From Dehalococcoidia bacterium (lineage in GTDB: Bacteria; Chloroflexota; Dehalococcoidia; Dehalococcoidales; UBA1222), in assembly GCA_009776515.1 (NCBI GenBank), contig WRNP01000073.1:1-6733 (forward strand): a stretch of 6,733 nt of DNA, read 5' to 3'. Below the pieces are notes generated by a model, which did not search any database, had not been told where the DNA came from, and was given only the letters and a program-made list of their open reading frames with translations. The translations under genes were made by a program, and so were the position numbers. Below are positions 1 to 4,898 of this stretch, piece after piece (the stretch's first letter is position 1; every line of letters starts with the position of its first letter).

Positions 1-120
1 GATGACTCGTCCGAGCCATTCTATGTCATTTGTTTTCTTTGGGCCGACCCGTTTTGCTCGATAAACCGAGGCGTATTCAACGCCGTTCTTATGTTCATAT
101 CGGATAAAGCCGCTGGCCAT
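1..120 (-). CDS. Probable insertion-sequence transposase, N-terminal 40 residues (runs off left edge)
   Basis: An open frame begins with ATG at 120 and stays open to base 1, giving 40 residues that start MASGFIRYEHKNGVEYA and end WLGRVI. A tyrosine- and basic-rich stretch (RYEHKNGVEYASVY), then KRVGPKK, then WLGRVI, resembles the N-terminal strand region that precedes the DDE domain in IS4/IS1634-type transposases. This rests on remembered family resemblance, and no catalytic residue is in view. AGGAGG at 131-136 lies 10 bases before this ATG. An in-frame ATG at 129-127 is only one base from that site, so 120 is the likelier start. A consensus-like promoter and a perfect hairpin lie directly upstream, which fits the end of an IS. 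The gene follows frr in the same direction. That it is coding is fairly secure; the transposase assignment is moderate. Confidence 0.55.
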   Translation of the reverse strand, partial: MASGFIRYEHKNGVEYASVYRAKRVGPKKTNDIEWLGRVI

Positions 121-130
121 GGGTATCATT

Positions 131-164
131 CCTCCTGTGGTGGGAAACATCCCACCACAGGAGG
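131..164 (-). promoter_or_regulatory. Perfect 14-bp inverted repeat that sequesters the transposase ribosome-binding site
   Basis: CCTCCTGTGGTGGG at 131-144 and its exact complement CCCACCACAGGAGG at 151-164 flank a six-base loop. In minus-strand RNA the 3' arm (144 to 131) ends with AGGAGG, the Shine-Dalgarno sequence of the downstream reading frame. A complete hairpin would therefore bury that site. No T-run follows on either strand, so it does not look like an intrinsic terminator. It also overlaps the predicted -10 region and start point and could instead be a DNA operator. Confidence 0.7.
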
Positions 165-190
165 GTATCACGCCACCACCTGCTTGTCAA
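162..190 (-). promoter_or_regulatory. Promoter for the transposase-like gene (TTGACA, 17 bp, TACCCT with TGn)
   Basis: On the minus strand, a perfect -35 hexamer TTGACA (190-185) is followed after 17 bases by TACCCT (167-162). TACCCT matches only three of six -10 consensus positions, but it is preceded by TGA, the extended -10 motif. The expected start is near base 155, inside the first arm of the 131-164 inverted repeat. Confidence 0.5.
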
Positions 191-372
191 TCATTTTCTA
201 TCTGCCCCAGCGTGTTTAGACATCATTGACGCCTTTCCATGCCGTGTGGTGTGAATAATGTCGGGAATTACGGTTAATGCGTTCTCTCATGAAACCAAGA
301 AGCGGCTAGCAACGCCGCTTTTCTGTTGTCTGCCACAAATCAAGTGAGCTGTTAAGGGCTACGATAAATCCC
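165..372. other. Intergenic stretch between frr and the transposase-like gene
   Basis: No supportable gene is present on either strand. The stretch holds the promoter at 162-190, the terminator-like hairpin at 300-320, and otherwise unassigned sequence that probably contains the junction between chromosome and insertion sequence. A weak imperfect inverted repeat (219-227 with 254-262, eight of nine pairs) has no clear role. Confidence 0.5.
300..320 (-). terminator. Probable terminator hairpin after frr
   Basis: AAGCGGC (300-306) and GCCGCTT (314-320) form a perfect 7-bp GC-rich stem with a seven-base loop, 52 bases past the frr stop codon. On the minus strand the stem is preceded by AGAA and followed by CTTGGTTTC, a broken and rather weak U-tract. 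On the plus strand the trailing TTCTGTTGT is no better. It is well placed to end the rpsB-tsf-pyrH-frr transcript, probably incompletely. Confidence 0.5.
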
Positions 373-930
373 CTAGACTTGTTTTAGTTCAGTTTCCTTG
401 GCGGCGGCGACCTGGTCAAGATGAGAGACGTAGACATCGGTCAATTTCTGGAGCTTGGCCTCGCCGCGCTTTAGATCATCTTGGGAAATATCTTTGTCCT
501 TTTCCAGCTTCTTGAAATCCTCATTAGCATCGCGGCGGATGTTGCGGACGATGACTTTCTGTTCCTCGGCAATTTTTTTCACCAACCGCACTAATTCTTG
601 GCGGCGCTCCTCGGAAAGGGGAGGGATGGACAGGCGTATCACCCGACCGTCGCTGGCGGGGGTTAGGCTAAGATTGGCCTTAAGGATGCCCTTCTCAATA
701 AGATGTAAAGAGGAGGGGTCCCAGGGTTGGATCACGAGGAGGTTGGTGCCCGAGACAGAGATGCCGGCGAGGTGGTTGAGGGGCGTGGGCACCCCGCCGT
801 AGTCTATTTTGACATGCTCAACGAGCGCTGGAGAGGCTCTGCCGGTGCGAACACTTGCCAGCTCCCGTTTTAAGGCCTCAACTGCACCTTTCATCTTTTC
901 TTCCGCTTTGGCTAAAGCAGGCTCAACCAT
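373..930 (-). CDS. frr: Ribosome recycling factor
   Basis: RRF works with EF-G in the cytoplasm to split post-termination ribosomes so subunits can be reused. The product is 185 residues, the usual length for the family. Family landmarks from the start: RTGRASP at 28-34 in the first long helix, DYGGVPTPL at 43-51 in the hinge/small-domain region, SDGRVIRLSIPPLSEERR at 93-110, and VRNIRRDAN at 128-136 carrying the conserved helix arginines. The start is ATG at 930 because GGAGG at 936-940 sits five bases before it. A TTG at 942 in the same frame overlaps that ribosome-binding site and would give a 189-residue form, which is unlikely. It is the last gene of the rpsB-tsf-pyrH-frr operon, 52 bases after pyrH, and is followed by a terminator-like hairpin. 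No anomaly is seen. Confidence 0.97.
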   Translation of the reverse strand: MVEPALAKAEEKMKGAVEALKRELASVRTGRASPALVEHVKIDYGGVPTPLNHLAGISVSGTNLLVIQPWDPSSLHLIEKGILKANLSLTPASDGRVIRLSIPPLSEERRQELVRLVKKIAEEQKVIVRNIRRDANEDFKKLEKDKDISQDDLKRGEAKLQKLTDVYVSHLDQVAAAKETELKQV

Positions 931-935
931 ATTAG

Positions 936-940
936 CCTCC
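936..940 (-). promoter_or_regulatory. Ribosome-binding site that fixes the frr start
   Basis: Minus-strand GGAGG lies five bases before ATG at 930. The longer frame would start with TTG at 942-940, inside this site, so the shorter start is preferred. Confidence 0.8.
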
Positions 941-982
941 AAAATGGATTTATCTTATTGCGCGCCGCCCGCCGGCAAATGG

Positions 983-1714
983 TTATTCCCTCGAAGTATT
1001 GTCAATGAGTGTGCCGATTGGCTCGCCGCAGATGGCGCGCTCAAGACTGCGTTCGGCTTGCAAACCAAAAACGAGGATGGGTAGATGATTATCCAAACAG
1101 AGTGAGAGAGCGGTGGCATCCATCACCATCAGGCGCAGGTTCAAGGCCTGCATGTAGGTGAGGTGGTCAAATCTTCTAGCGTTGTGATCTTTGCGAGGAT
1201 CGGCGTTGTAGACGCCGTCCACCTGATTCTTGGCCATAAGCAATACATCGCAACCCAGCTCAATAGCCCTCAGGGCTGCGGCGGTGTCAGTGGTCATGTA
1301 GGGGTTGCCTGTGCCGCTGGCGATGATCACCACCCGCCCTTTCTCCATATGACGGATAGCCCGACGTCGGATAAAAGGTTCAGCTACCTGCTGGATGGTG
1401 ATGGCGGACTGGGCACGGGTGTCCACGCCGATCTTTTCTAGAGTGTCTTGCAGTGCCAGGGTATTGATGGCAGTGGCCAGCATGCCTGCATAGTCAGCGG
1501 TCACGCGATCAAAGCCGTCTTTCTCGGCTTGGGCTCCTCGCCAGATGTTGCCGCCGCCCACTACGATGGCCATCTCAACTCCCAAGGCTCGTGCCTGCTT
1601 GATGCTGTGGGCGATGAGGGCGACCGTCGGGGCATCAATGCCATAAGCGGTGGGACCCTTAAAGGCCTCACCGCTTAATTTTAGAAGAACGCGCTTATAC
1701 TTGGGTTTTGCCAC
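983..1714 (-). CDS. pyrH: Uridylate (UMP) kinase
   Basis: This enzyme phosphorylates UMP to UDP with ATP, the step after de novo UMP synthesis that feeds all pyrimidine nucleotides. It belongs to the amino-acid-kinase fold, is cytoplasmic and typically hexameric. The 243 residues are normal length. Visible motifs are KLSGEAF (12-18), GGGNIWRG (53-60), DYAGMLAT (74-81), SGTGNPYMTTDTAAALRA (133-150) in the nucleotide-binding core, AKNQVDGVYNADP (161-173) and MDATALSLCLDN (198-209). The start is GTG at 1714. An in-frame TAG lies two codons upstream (1718-1720), so no ATG start is available, and GGGGGGAG six bases before GTG is the ribosome-binding site. It is 37 bases after tsf and 52 before frr, in the common bacterial order. 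Family members are generally GTP-activated and UTP-inhibited; this was not checked here. Confidence 0.97.
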   Translation of the reverse strand: MAKPKYKRVLLKLSGEAFKGPTAYGIDAPTVALIAHSIKQARALGVEMAIVVGGGNIWRGAQAEKDGFDRVTADYAGMLATAINTLALQDTLEKIGVDTRAQSAITIQQVAEPFIRRRAIRHMEKGRVVIIASGTGNPYMTTDTAAALRAIELGCDVLLMAKNQVDGVYNADPRKDHNARRFDHLTYMQALNLRLMVMDATALSLCLDNHLPILVFGLQAERSLERAICGEPIGTLIDNTSRE

Positions 1715-1751
1715 AATCTACTCCCCCCGGCGCGTTGCCAGTGGACTCTGC

Positions 1752-2276
1752 TTACTCTGTTTTGGATGGGGCTTTTAGCCCAATCTCAAAGCGGGTAAAA
1801 CGGCTCACACGGATATTTTCGCCGGTCTTGGCAATGACCTCAACGATGAGATCTTTTATCAAGCGGGTCGGATCCTTGATGAAAGGCTGGCTCAGGAGGC
1901 AGGCAACTTCAGCTTCACATTCCACGCCTGCCGGAATCTCTTCCGAGGTGATGTACTGGGGATCCATGGCGGCGATTTGCATAGCTATGTCGTGGGCTAG
2001 TTGCTTGAACTCGTCGGTTCGGGCTACAAAATCAGTCTCGCAGTTGAGCTCGACCATGGCCCCGATGCGCCCGCCAGTATGGATATATGCCTCCACCAAC
2101 CCTTGGGCTGTGACCCGCTCCGCTTTCTTGGAGGCTTTGAGGTTGCCCCGTTCCTTGAGCAGTTCGACGGCCTTCTGTTTGTCGCCCCCGGTTTCTACCA
2201 AGGCGTGACGGCACTCCATGACACCGGCTCCGCACATTTCTCTAAGCTCTTTGACGTCGGCAGTTGTGATCTCCAC
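1752..2276 (-). CDS. tsf: Translation elongation factor Ts (short form)
   Basis: EF-Ts is the nucleotide exchange factor that releases GDP from EF-Tu. Landmarks, counted from the GTG start: an N-terminal UBA-like helical domain with VKELREMCGAGVMECRHAL (about 8-26), then ELNCETDFVAR (76-86) with the TDFVAR motif that contacts EF-Tu, then one core domain ending IRVSRFTRFEIG. At 174 residues it is far shorter than the E. coli protein (about 283) and near the one-core form known from Thermus (about 196). The end is a normal stop and no remnant of a second core follows, so this is a short form and not a truncation. The start is GTG at 2276, seven bases from AGGAG, or in-frame TTG at 2279, four bases away. 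There is no nearby ATG. It sits between rpsB and pyrH. Confidence 0.96.
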   Translation of the reverse strand: MEITTADVKELREMCGAGVMECRHALVETGGDKQKAVELLKERGNLKASKKAERVTAQGLVEAYIHTGGRIGAMVELNCETDFVARTDEFKQLAHDIAMQIAAMDPQYITSEEIPAGVECEAEVACLLSQPFIKDPTRLIKDLIVEVIAKTGENIRVSRFTRFEIGLKAPSKTE

Positions 2277-2283
2277 CAAATTT

Positions 2284-2288
2284 CTCCT
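2284..2288 (-). promoter_or_regulatory. Ribosome-binding site of tsf; start choice TTG or GTG
   Basis: Minus-strand AGGAG lies seven bases before GTG (2276) and four before TTG (2279). The normal spacing range favours GTG. Neither choice is ATG. Confidence 0.65.
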
Positions 2289-2311
2289 AAATATAAGTTT
2301 CCGGTAGGTGC

Positions 2312-3064
2312 TTAGGCGATGGTGCCATTGGAGTATCCGACTGGCACATCCTCGGGCATGTCCACTTTTTCCACCAGGGGCTGGGCGCCTCTGGCCTCAA
2401 TAATGGCATCGGCCATCTTGCTGACGATGAGCTTGATGGCTCTTATGGCGTCGTCGTTGGCGGGGATGGGTGCGTCCACCTCGTCTGGATTACAGTTGGT
2501 GTCTACGATGGCGACGATGGGGATGCCAACTCGTTGCGCCTCGGCGATGGCTATGCGCTCCTTGCAGGGGTCAATGATGAACAGGACATCGGGTAAGCTG
2601 GTCATCTCCTTGATGCCGCCTAGCGCGGTGTTCATTTCGGCGATCTCTTCAGTGAGCTTGGTGGCTTCTTTCTTAGGCAGGTGGGCGAATTCGCCTTTGG
2701 CTTGCTGGTCTTCCAGTCGTACCAAATAGTCGATGCGGCTCTGGATGGCTGCGAAATTGGTGAGCGTTCCGCCGATCCAGCGCTGGTTGACATAGAACAT
2801 TTCGGCACGCCTAGCTTCTTCCTCGACGATGGCTTGAGCCTGCTTTTTGGTACCTACGAAGAGGATCTTGCCACCCTCGCCGGCAATCTGTTTTATATAG
2901 TCAACAGCTTTACTGAGCATGCCGGCGGTCTGCTCCAGGTCTATGATATGGATGCCATTGCGTTTAGTGAAGATATATTTCCTCATACGCGGGTGCCAGC
3001 GGCTTGTCTGGTGCCCGAAATGCGCTCCGGCTTCCAGCAACTCTTTTATTGTTGTTTCAGGCAA
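2312..3064 (-). CDS. rpsB: 30S ribosomal protein S2
   Basis: S2 is a late-assembling 30S protein on the solvent side near the head-body junction; it is needed for S1 binding in bacteria that have S1. The product is 250 residues, normal length. Family signatures are LLEAGAHFGHQTSRWHPRM (9-27), RNGIHIIDL (35-43), FVGTKKQAQ (69-77), QRWIGGTLTNF (94-104) and VDTNCNPDEVDAPIPANDD (187-205). The start must be TTG at 3064: an in-frame TAG lies at 3074-3076, only three sense codons upstream, the next methionine is residue 27 inside the conserved core, and GGGGG lies five bases before TTG. It is first in the operon, with a promoter at 3100-3128 and tsf about 35 bases downstream. Confidence 0.98.
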   Translation of the reverse strand: MPETTIKELLEAGAHFGHQTSRWHPRMRKYIFTKRNGIHIIDLEQTAGMLSKAVDYIKQIAGEGGKILFVGTKKQAQAIVEEEARRAEMFYVNQRWIGGTLTNFAAIQSRIDYLVRLEDQQAKGEFAHLPKKEATKLTEEIAEMNTALGGIKEMTSLPDVLFIIDPCKERIAIAEAQRVGIPIVAIVDTNCNPDEVDAPIPANDDAIRAIKLIVSKMADAIIEARGAQPLVEKVDMPEDVPVGYSNGTIA

Positions 3065-3099
3065 TCTGTCCCCCTACCTTTTCTTCTTTTTAAGGGATG

Positions 3100-3128
3100 A
3101 GTATAACATATTCAGGCAACCAGAACAA
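3100..3128 (-). promoter_or_regulatory. Promoter of the rpsB-tsf-pyrH-frr operon (extended -10)
   Basis: On the minus strand, TATACT (3105-3100) is preceded by TGT, an extended -10 motif. Seventeen bases upstream is TTGTTC (3128-3123), which matches three of six -35 positions. Predicted initiation near 3093 would leave a 5' leader of about 29 bases before rpsB, too short for a large structured autoregulatory leader. Confidence 0.65.
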
Positions 3129-3171
3129 CCATGGTGCGCATGGCTGGCAAGGTGCCCCGGATGTCTCACGC

Positions 3172-3642
3172 TTAGTCGCCGTTATCGCTGCCGTCGACAT
3201 GGGGAGTGCCGTCAATATAGGGAGTGGGCCCAGGGAGATTAGTTCCGTTGACAGAACCACTGGGGAGTCGCGTCAACACGGGGAGTGGGCAGGTGACCTC
3301 TGCCGTCACGAACGGTCCGGCGCTGGCATCTGAGCCTACGAGTTTGCCGTCATAGTAGATGGAAACCTTGACCGAGCCCGATTCGCCCTCGTTCTGTGCC
3401 CAGACCGAGACAGTGTCTCCTTCGAACTTGTTATACTTATACGAGTGCGGCAAGGCGACACCTGTGCTGTACTCGGTTGTGCCGTCGCTGTTCCGCGTAC
3501 CAACCAGGACGCTTTGAGCTGTGCCCTCGATTTTGTACTCTACCAGTGGCGTATTCAGGTAGTTGTTCCACACATATGTGCCGCACCATGCAATGGCAAT
3601 GACGGCGACTATGGCAACGATAGCGATCAGGTATTTTTTCAT
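3172..3642 (-). CDS. Membrane-anchored protein with MmpS-like extracytoplasmic domain
   Basis: The 156-residue product begins MKKYL, has one hydrophobic segment (about 4-20), then a beta-rich domain (about 33-119) and a Pro/Gly/Thr tail (120-156). The domain follows the mycobacterial MmpS pattern: VEYKIEG (34-40), GVALPHS (61-67), VSVWAQNE (78-85), SIYYDGKLV (94-102), then AEVTC (114-118). MmpS proteins are membrane partners of MmpL/RND transporters, but no such transporter is in the window. Cys118 remains, while the cysteine that precedes the central DG strand in MmpS proteins aligns with Val93, so the usual pair is absent. Cys20 follows a tryptophan and does not form a lipobox. ATG at 3642 is chosen because a promoter (3698-3706) and the hydrophobic segment both favour it; a longer frame from 3747 would begin upstream of that promoter. 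Function is unknown beyond the domain resemblance. Confidence 0.75.
   Translation of the reverse strand: MKKYLIAIVAIVAVIAIAWCGTYVWNNYLNTPLVEYKIEGTAQSVLVGTRNSDGTTEYSTGVALPHSYKYNKFEGDTVSVWAQNEGESGSVKVSIYYDGKLVGSDASAGPFVTAEVTCPLPVLTRLPSGSVNGTNLPGPTPYIDGTPHVDGSDNGD
3190..3286 (-). repeat. Degenerate 18-bp tandem repeats in the 3' end of the MmpS-like gene
   Basis: Copies at 3190-3207 and 3208-3225 are directly adjacent and match at 15 of 18 positions. A diverged 18-base unit occupies 3226-3243, an expanded 25-base copy 3244-3268, and another copy is at 3269-3286 (14 of 18 against 3190-3207). The minus-strand unit is roughly ACTCCCCATGTCGACGGC. The last two copies are read as TPYIDG and TPHVDG, while the first is read in a different phase as LPVLTR. 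Confidence 0.7.
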
Positions 3643-3650
3643 CTGTCTGG

Positions 3651-3677
3651 TTATTCCCTTAGAGCGGAGCGGTCCAA
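3651..3677 (-). other. Possible 8-codon leader reading frame upstream of the MmpS-like gene
   Basis: AGGAGG lies eight bases before a TTG at 3677, which opens a frame of eight codons ending in TAA at 3651-3653, nine bases before ATG at 3642. It is out of frame with the main gene. The strong ribosome-binding site is otherwise unexplained, since the main ATG has only AAGGG about 13 bases upstream. It may be a translated leader or chance. Confidence 0.25.
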
Positions 3678-3697
3678 GGGTTATTCCTCCTCTTCTG

Positions 3698-3706
3698 AGT
3701 ATATCA
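3698..3706 (-). promoter_or_regulatory. Extended -10 promoter of the MmpS-like gene
   Basis: Minus-strand TGATATACT (3706-3698) is an extended -10 motif with the same TATACT hexamer as the rpsB promoter. No good -35 is present at 17 bases; TTTGAA occurs with a 15-base spacer. Predicted initiation near 3691 gives a leader of about 49 bases before ATG at 3642. Confidence 0.5.
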
Positions 3707-3798
3707 TATGGCCGCAAGTTCAAAGGTGCTAGTAAACCCTGGACCACAAAGCAATCTTAAACGAAAAGCATCAAATGATTTGAGATGGGGCGGCGCTA

Positions 3799-4869
3799 TT
3801 ATTTTTTAACGTAGCTCGAGAGTTCACTCTTAAGGTAATCCACCTCGTCCAGCGGGTAGGGGTCGGTCTGGTTAAGGAGCGCCAGATAATAACTGACATA
3901 ATCACCGAACATGATGAGCTCAAGCATTTGTGAGAGCTTGCCATGGCCGCGAGCTGCAACGACCTCATAAGCTAGGCTGGCCTCTCGGAGGAGCTTTTGG
4001 GTTATCAGATAGCGCTGCAGGATGCGCTCGTCGAGCAGTTCGGAAGCGAGTATGACCACCAGGACCTTGTCCCGGGCATCGCGCGGGAAGCGGTAGCCCA
4101 CCACCGTGTTGTGGTTTAACTCAGGGAGGGCTTCGTAGGCTGCCCAGGCTTTGGCGTTCTCGTTTATCTGGAGCTTCCAGCGGTGGCCGACTTCAGCCAG
4201 AAACTCGCTACCGTAGACAACCCCTACCTTGCCCTGGAGAGTCTGAGCCAGCTTTTTGGCGGGGTTGCGCTCGTATGCCGATCCCTCGCCGATGGTATCG
4301 TTCAGTGCGGCGAGGACGGCCGCTGCCTCGTCAAGGGTGTCTTTAGGCAAGGATATAAAGCCAAGCTGGGAGAGGATACTCAGGAAAGGCATAAGGCTAT
4401 AGGGCAGGGCAGCGCGGGGCGGCGAGGCGTAACTGAATCTAAAACATGGCAGATGATGACGCACAGCCAATTCCCCCAAGGAACCGCCGGTGGTCATAAC
4501 CAGCTTTTTGGAGGGGCCGGCGAGGGCTTTAGTAAAGGCGGCCTCGGTCTCCTCGGTTGTGCCGGAGTAGCTGGAAGCGACGACTAAGGTGTCCGCGTCT
4601 ATGAAAGAAGGCAGGGCATATCCCCGATGGATGATGATGGGCACCTGGCATTCGGCTAGGCCGGCTGCGAGGTCGGCTCCGATGGCCGAGCCGCCCATAC
4701 CCAGTACCACGATCTTATTGACGGTGCGGTAATCAGATGGGAGAGTAAAGCCCTCGGCTAGTTGCCAAGCGTCTCGGCAGCTGGCGGGAAAATCTTGGAG
4801 ATGACGAAGCATTCCCCGCGCGTCATGGCGGTGGTAGGTTTCGGGATCATCCAATACGTGTATGGGCAT
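3799..4869 (-). CDS. Bifunctional phosphoglucose/phosphomannose isomerase (SIS fold)
   Basis: The enzyme interconverts fructose-6-P with glucose-6-P and with mannose-6-P, linking glycolysis/gluconeogenesis to mannose donors. It has 356 residues and two SIS-type sugar-phosphate-binding regions. Visible motifs are GMGGSAIGAD (57-66), SSYSGTTEET (99-108, phosphate-binding SYSGxTxET), PPRAALPYS (150-158) and NENAKAWAAYEALPELNHN (236-254). Glu237 and His253 are spaced 16 apart, like the catalytic Glu203/His219 I recall for the Pyrobaculum enzyme, so they are candidate catalytic residues. The start is ATG at 4869 with GGAG five bases upstream; GTG at 4875 overlaps that site. It lies 29 bases after the phosphohexomutase gene and was probably co-transcribed with it. 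Dual specificity is inferred from the family, not shown. Confidence 0.92.
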   Translation of the reverse strand: MPIHVLDDPETYHRHDARGMLRHLQDFPASCRDAWQLAEGFTLPSDYRTVNKIVVLGMGGSAIGADLAAGLAECQVPIIIHRGYALPSFIDADTLVVASSYSGTTEETEAAFTKALAGPSKKLVMTTGGSLGELAVRHHLPCFRFSYASPPRAALPYSLMPFLSILSQLGFISLPKDTLDEAAAVLAALNDTIGEGSAYERNPAKKLAQTLQGKVGVVYGSEFLAEVGHRWKLQINENAKAWAAYEALPELNHNTVVGYRFPRDARDKVLVVILASELLDERILQRYLITQKLLREASLAYEVVAARGHGKLSQMLELIMFGDYVSYYLALLNQTDPYPLDEVDYLKSELSSYVKK

Positions 4870-4874
4870 GCTCA

Positions 4875-4878
4875 CTCC
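4875..4878 (-). promoter_or_regulatory. Ribosome-binding site fixing the isomerase start
   Basis: Minus-strand GGAG lies five bases before ATG at 4869. The alternative GTG at 4875-4873 shares its first base with this site, so it is unlikely to be the initiation codon. Confidence 0.65.
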
Positions 4879-4898
4879 AAAACCAAGTATTTAGCGTC

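Larger units (their letters stand above)
1..190 (-). mobile_element. Putative left part of an insertion sequence; outer boundary not determined
   Basis: This groups the transposase-like start (1-120), the SD-occluding inverted repeat (131-164) and the TTGACA promoter (162-190). The outer terminal repeat and target-site duplication cannot be identified because the other end of the element is outside the window. The true tip may lie anywhere between about 170 and 300. Base 190 is only the edge of the last element-like signal. The placement just after the frr operon terminator is typical of a tolerated insertion. Confidence 0.35.

Noticed and set aside
219..262. Imperfect inverted repeat GACATCATT / AATAATGTC as a possible insertion-sequence end or hairpin.
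   Set aside because: It has eight of nine pairs across a 26-base loop, no second copy in view and no functional signal next to it.
980..990. AGGGAATAACC at the end of pyrH also occurs upstream of the MmpS-like gene (3650-3660), suggesting a shared regulatory motif.
   Set aside because: One copy spans a coding end and stop codon, and the contexts differ. Two short matches in 6.7 kb can be chance.
455..1084. Plus-strand reading frames opposite frr and pyrH.
   Set aside because: They lie antisense to clearly conserved genes, have no family resemblance and arise from codon bias on the opposite strand. The same applies to the other plus-strand frames across the window.
3131..3145. CATGG / CCATG hairpin in the rpsB upstream region as an operator or terminator.
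   Set aside because: It is only a five-base stem next to the promoter, with no T-run and no wider symmetry.
3643..3747. Longer form of the MmpS-like protein starting at 3747 (191 residues).
   Set aside because: The extra 35 residues cross the predicted promoter and ribosome-binding sites and precede the hydrophobic anchor with no recognisable features. ATG at 3642 fits the family architecture better.
3771..3783. Palindrome TCAAATGATTTGA after the isomerase gene, followed on the minus strand by GATGCTTTTCGTTT, as a terminator.
   Set aside because: The stem is AT-rich with a one-base centre, so a real hairpin would be short and bulged. Support is too weak to call a terminator, although some termination here is plausible.
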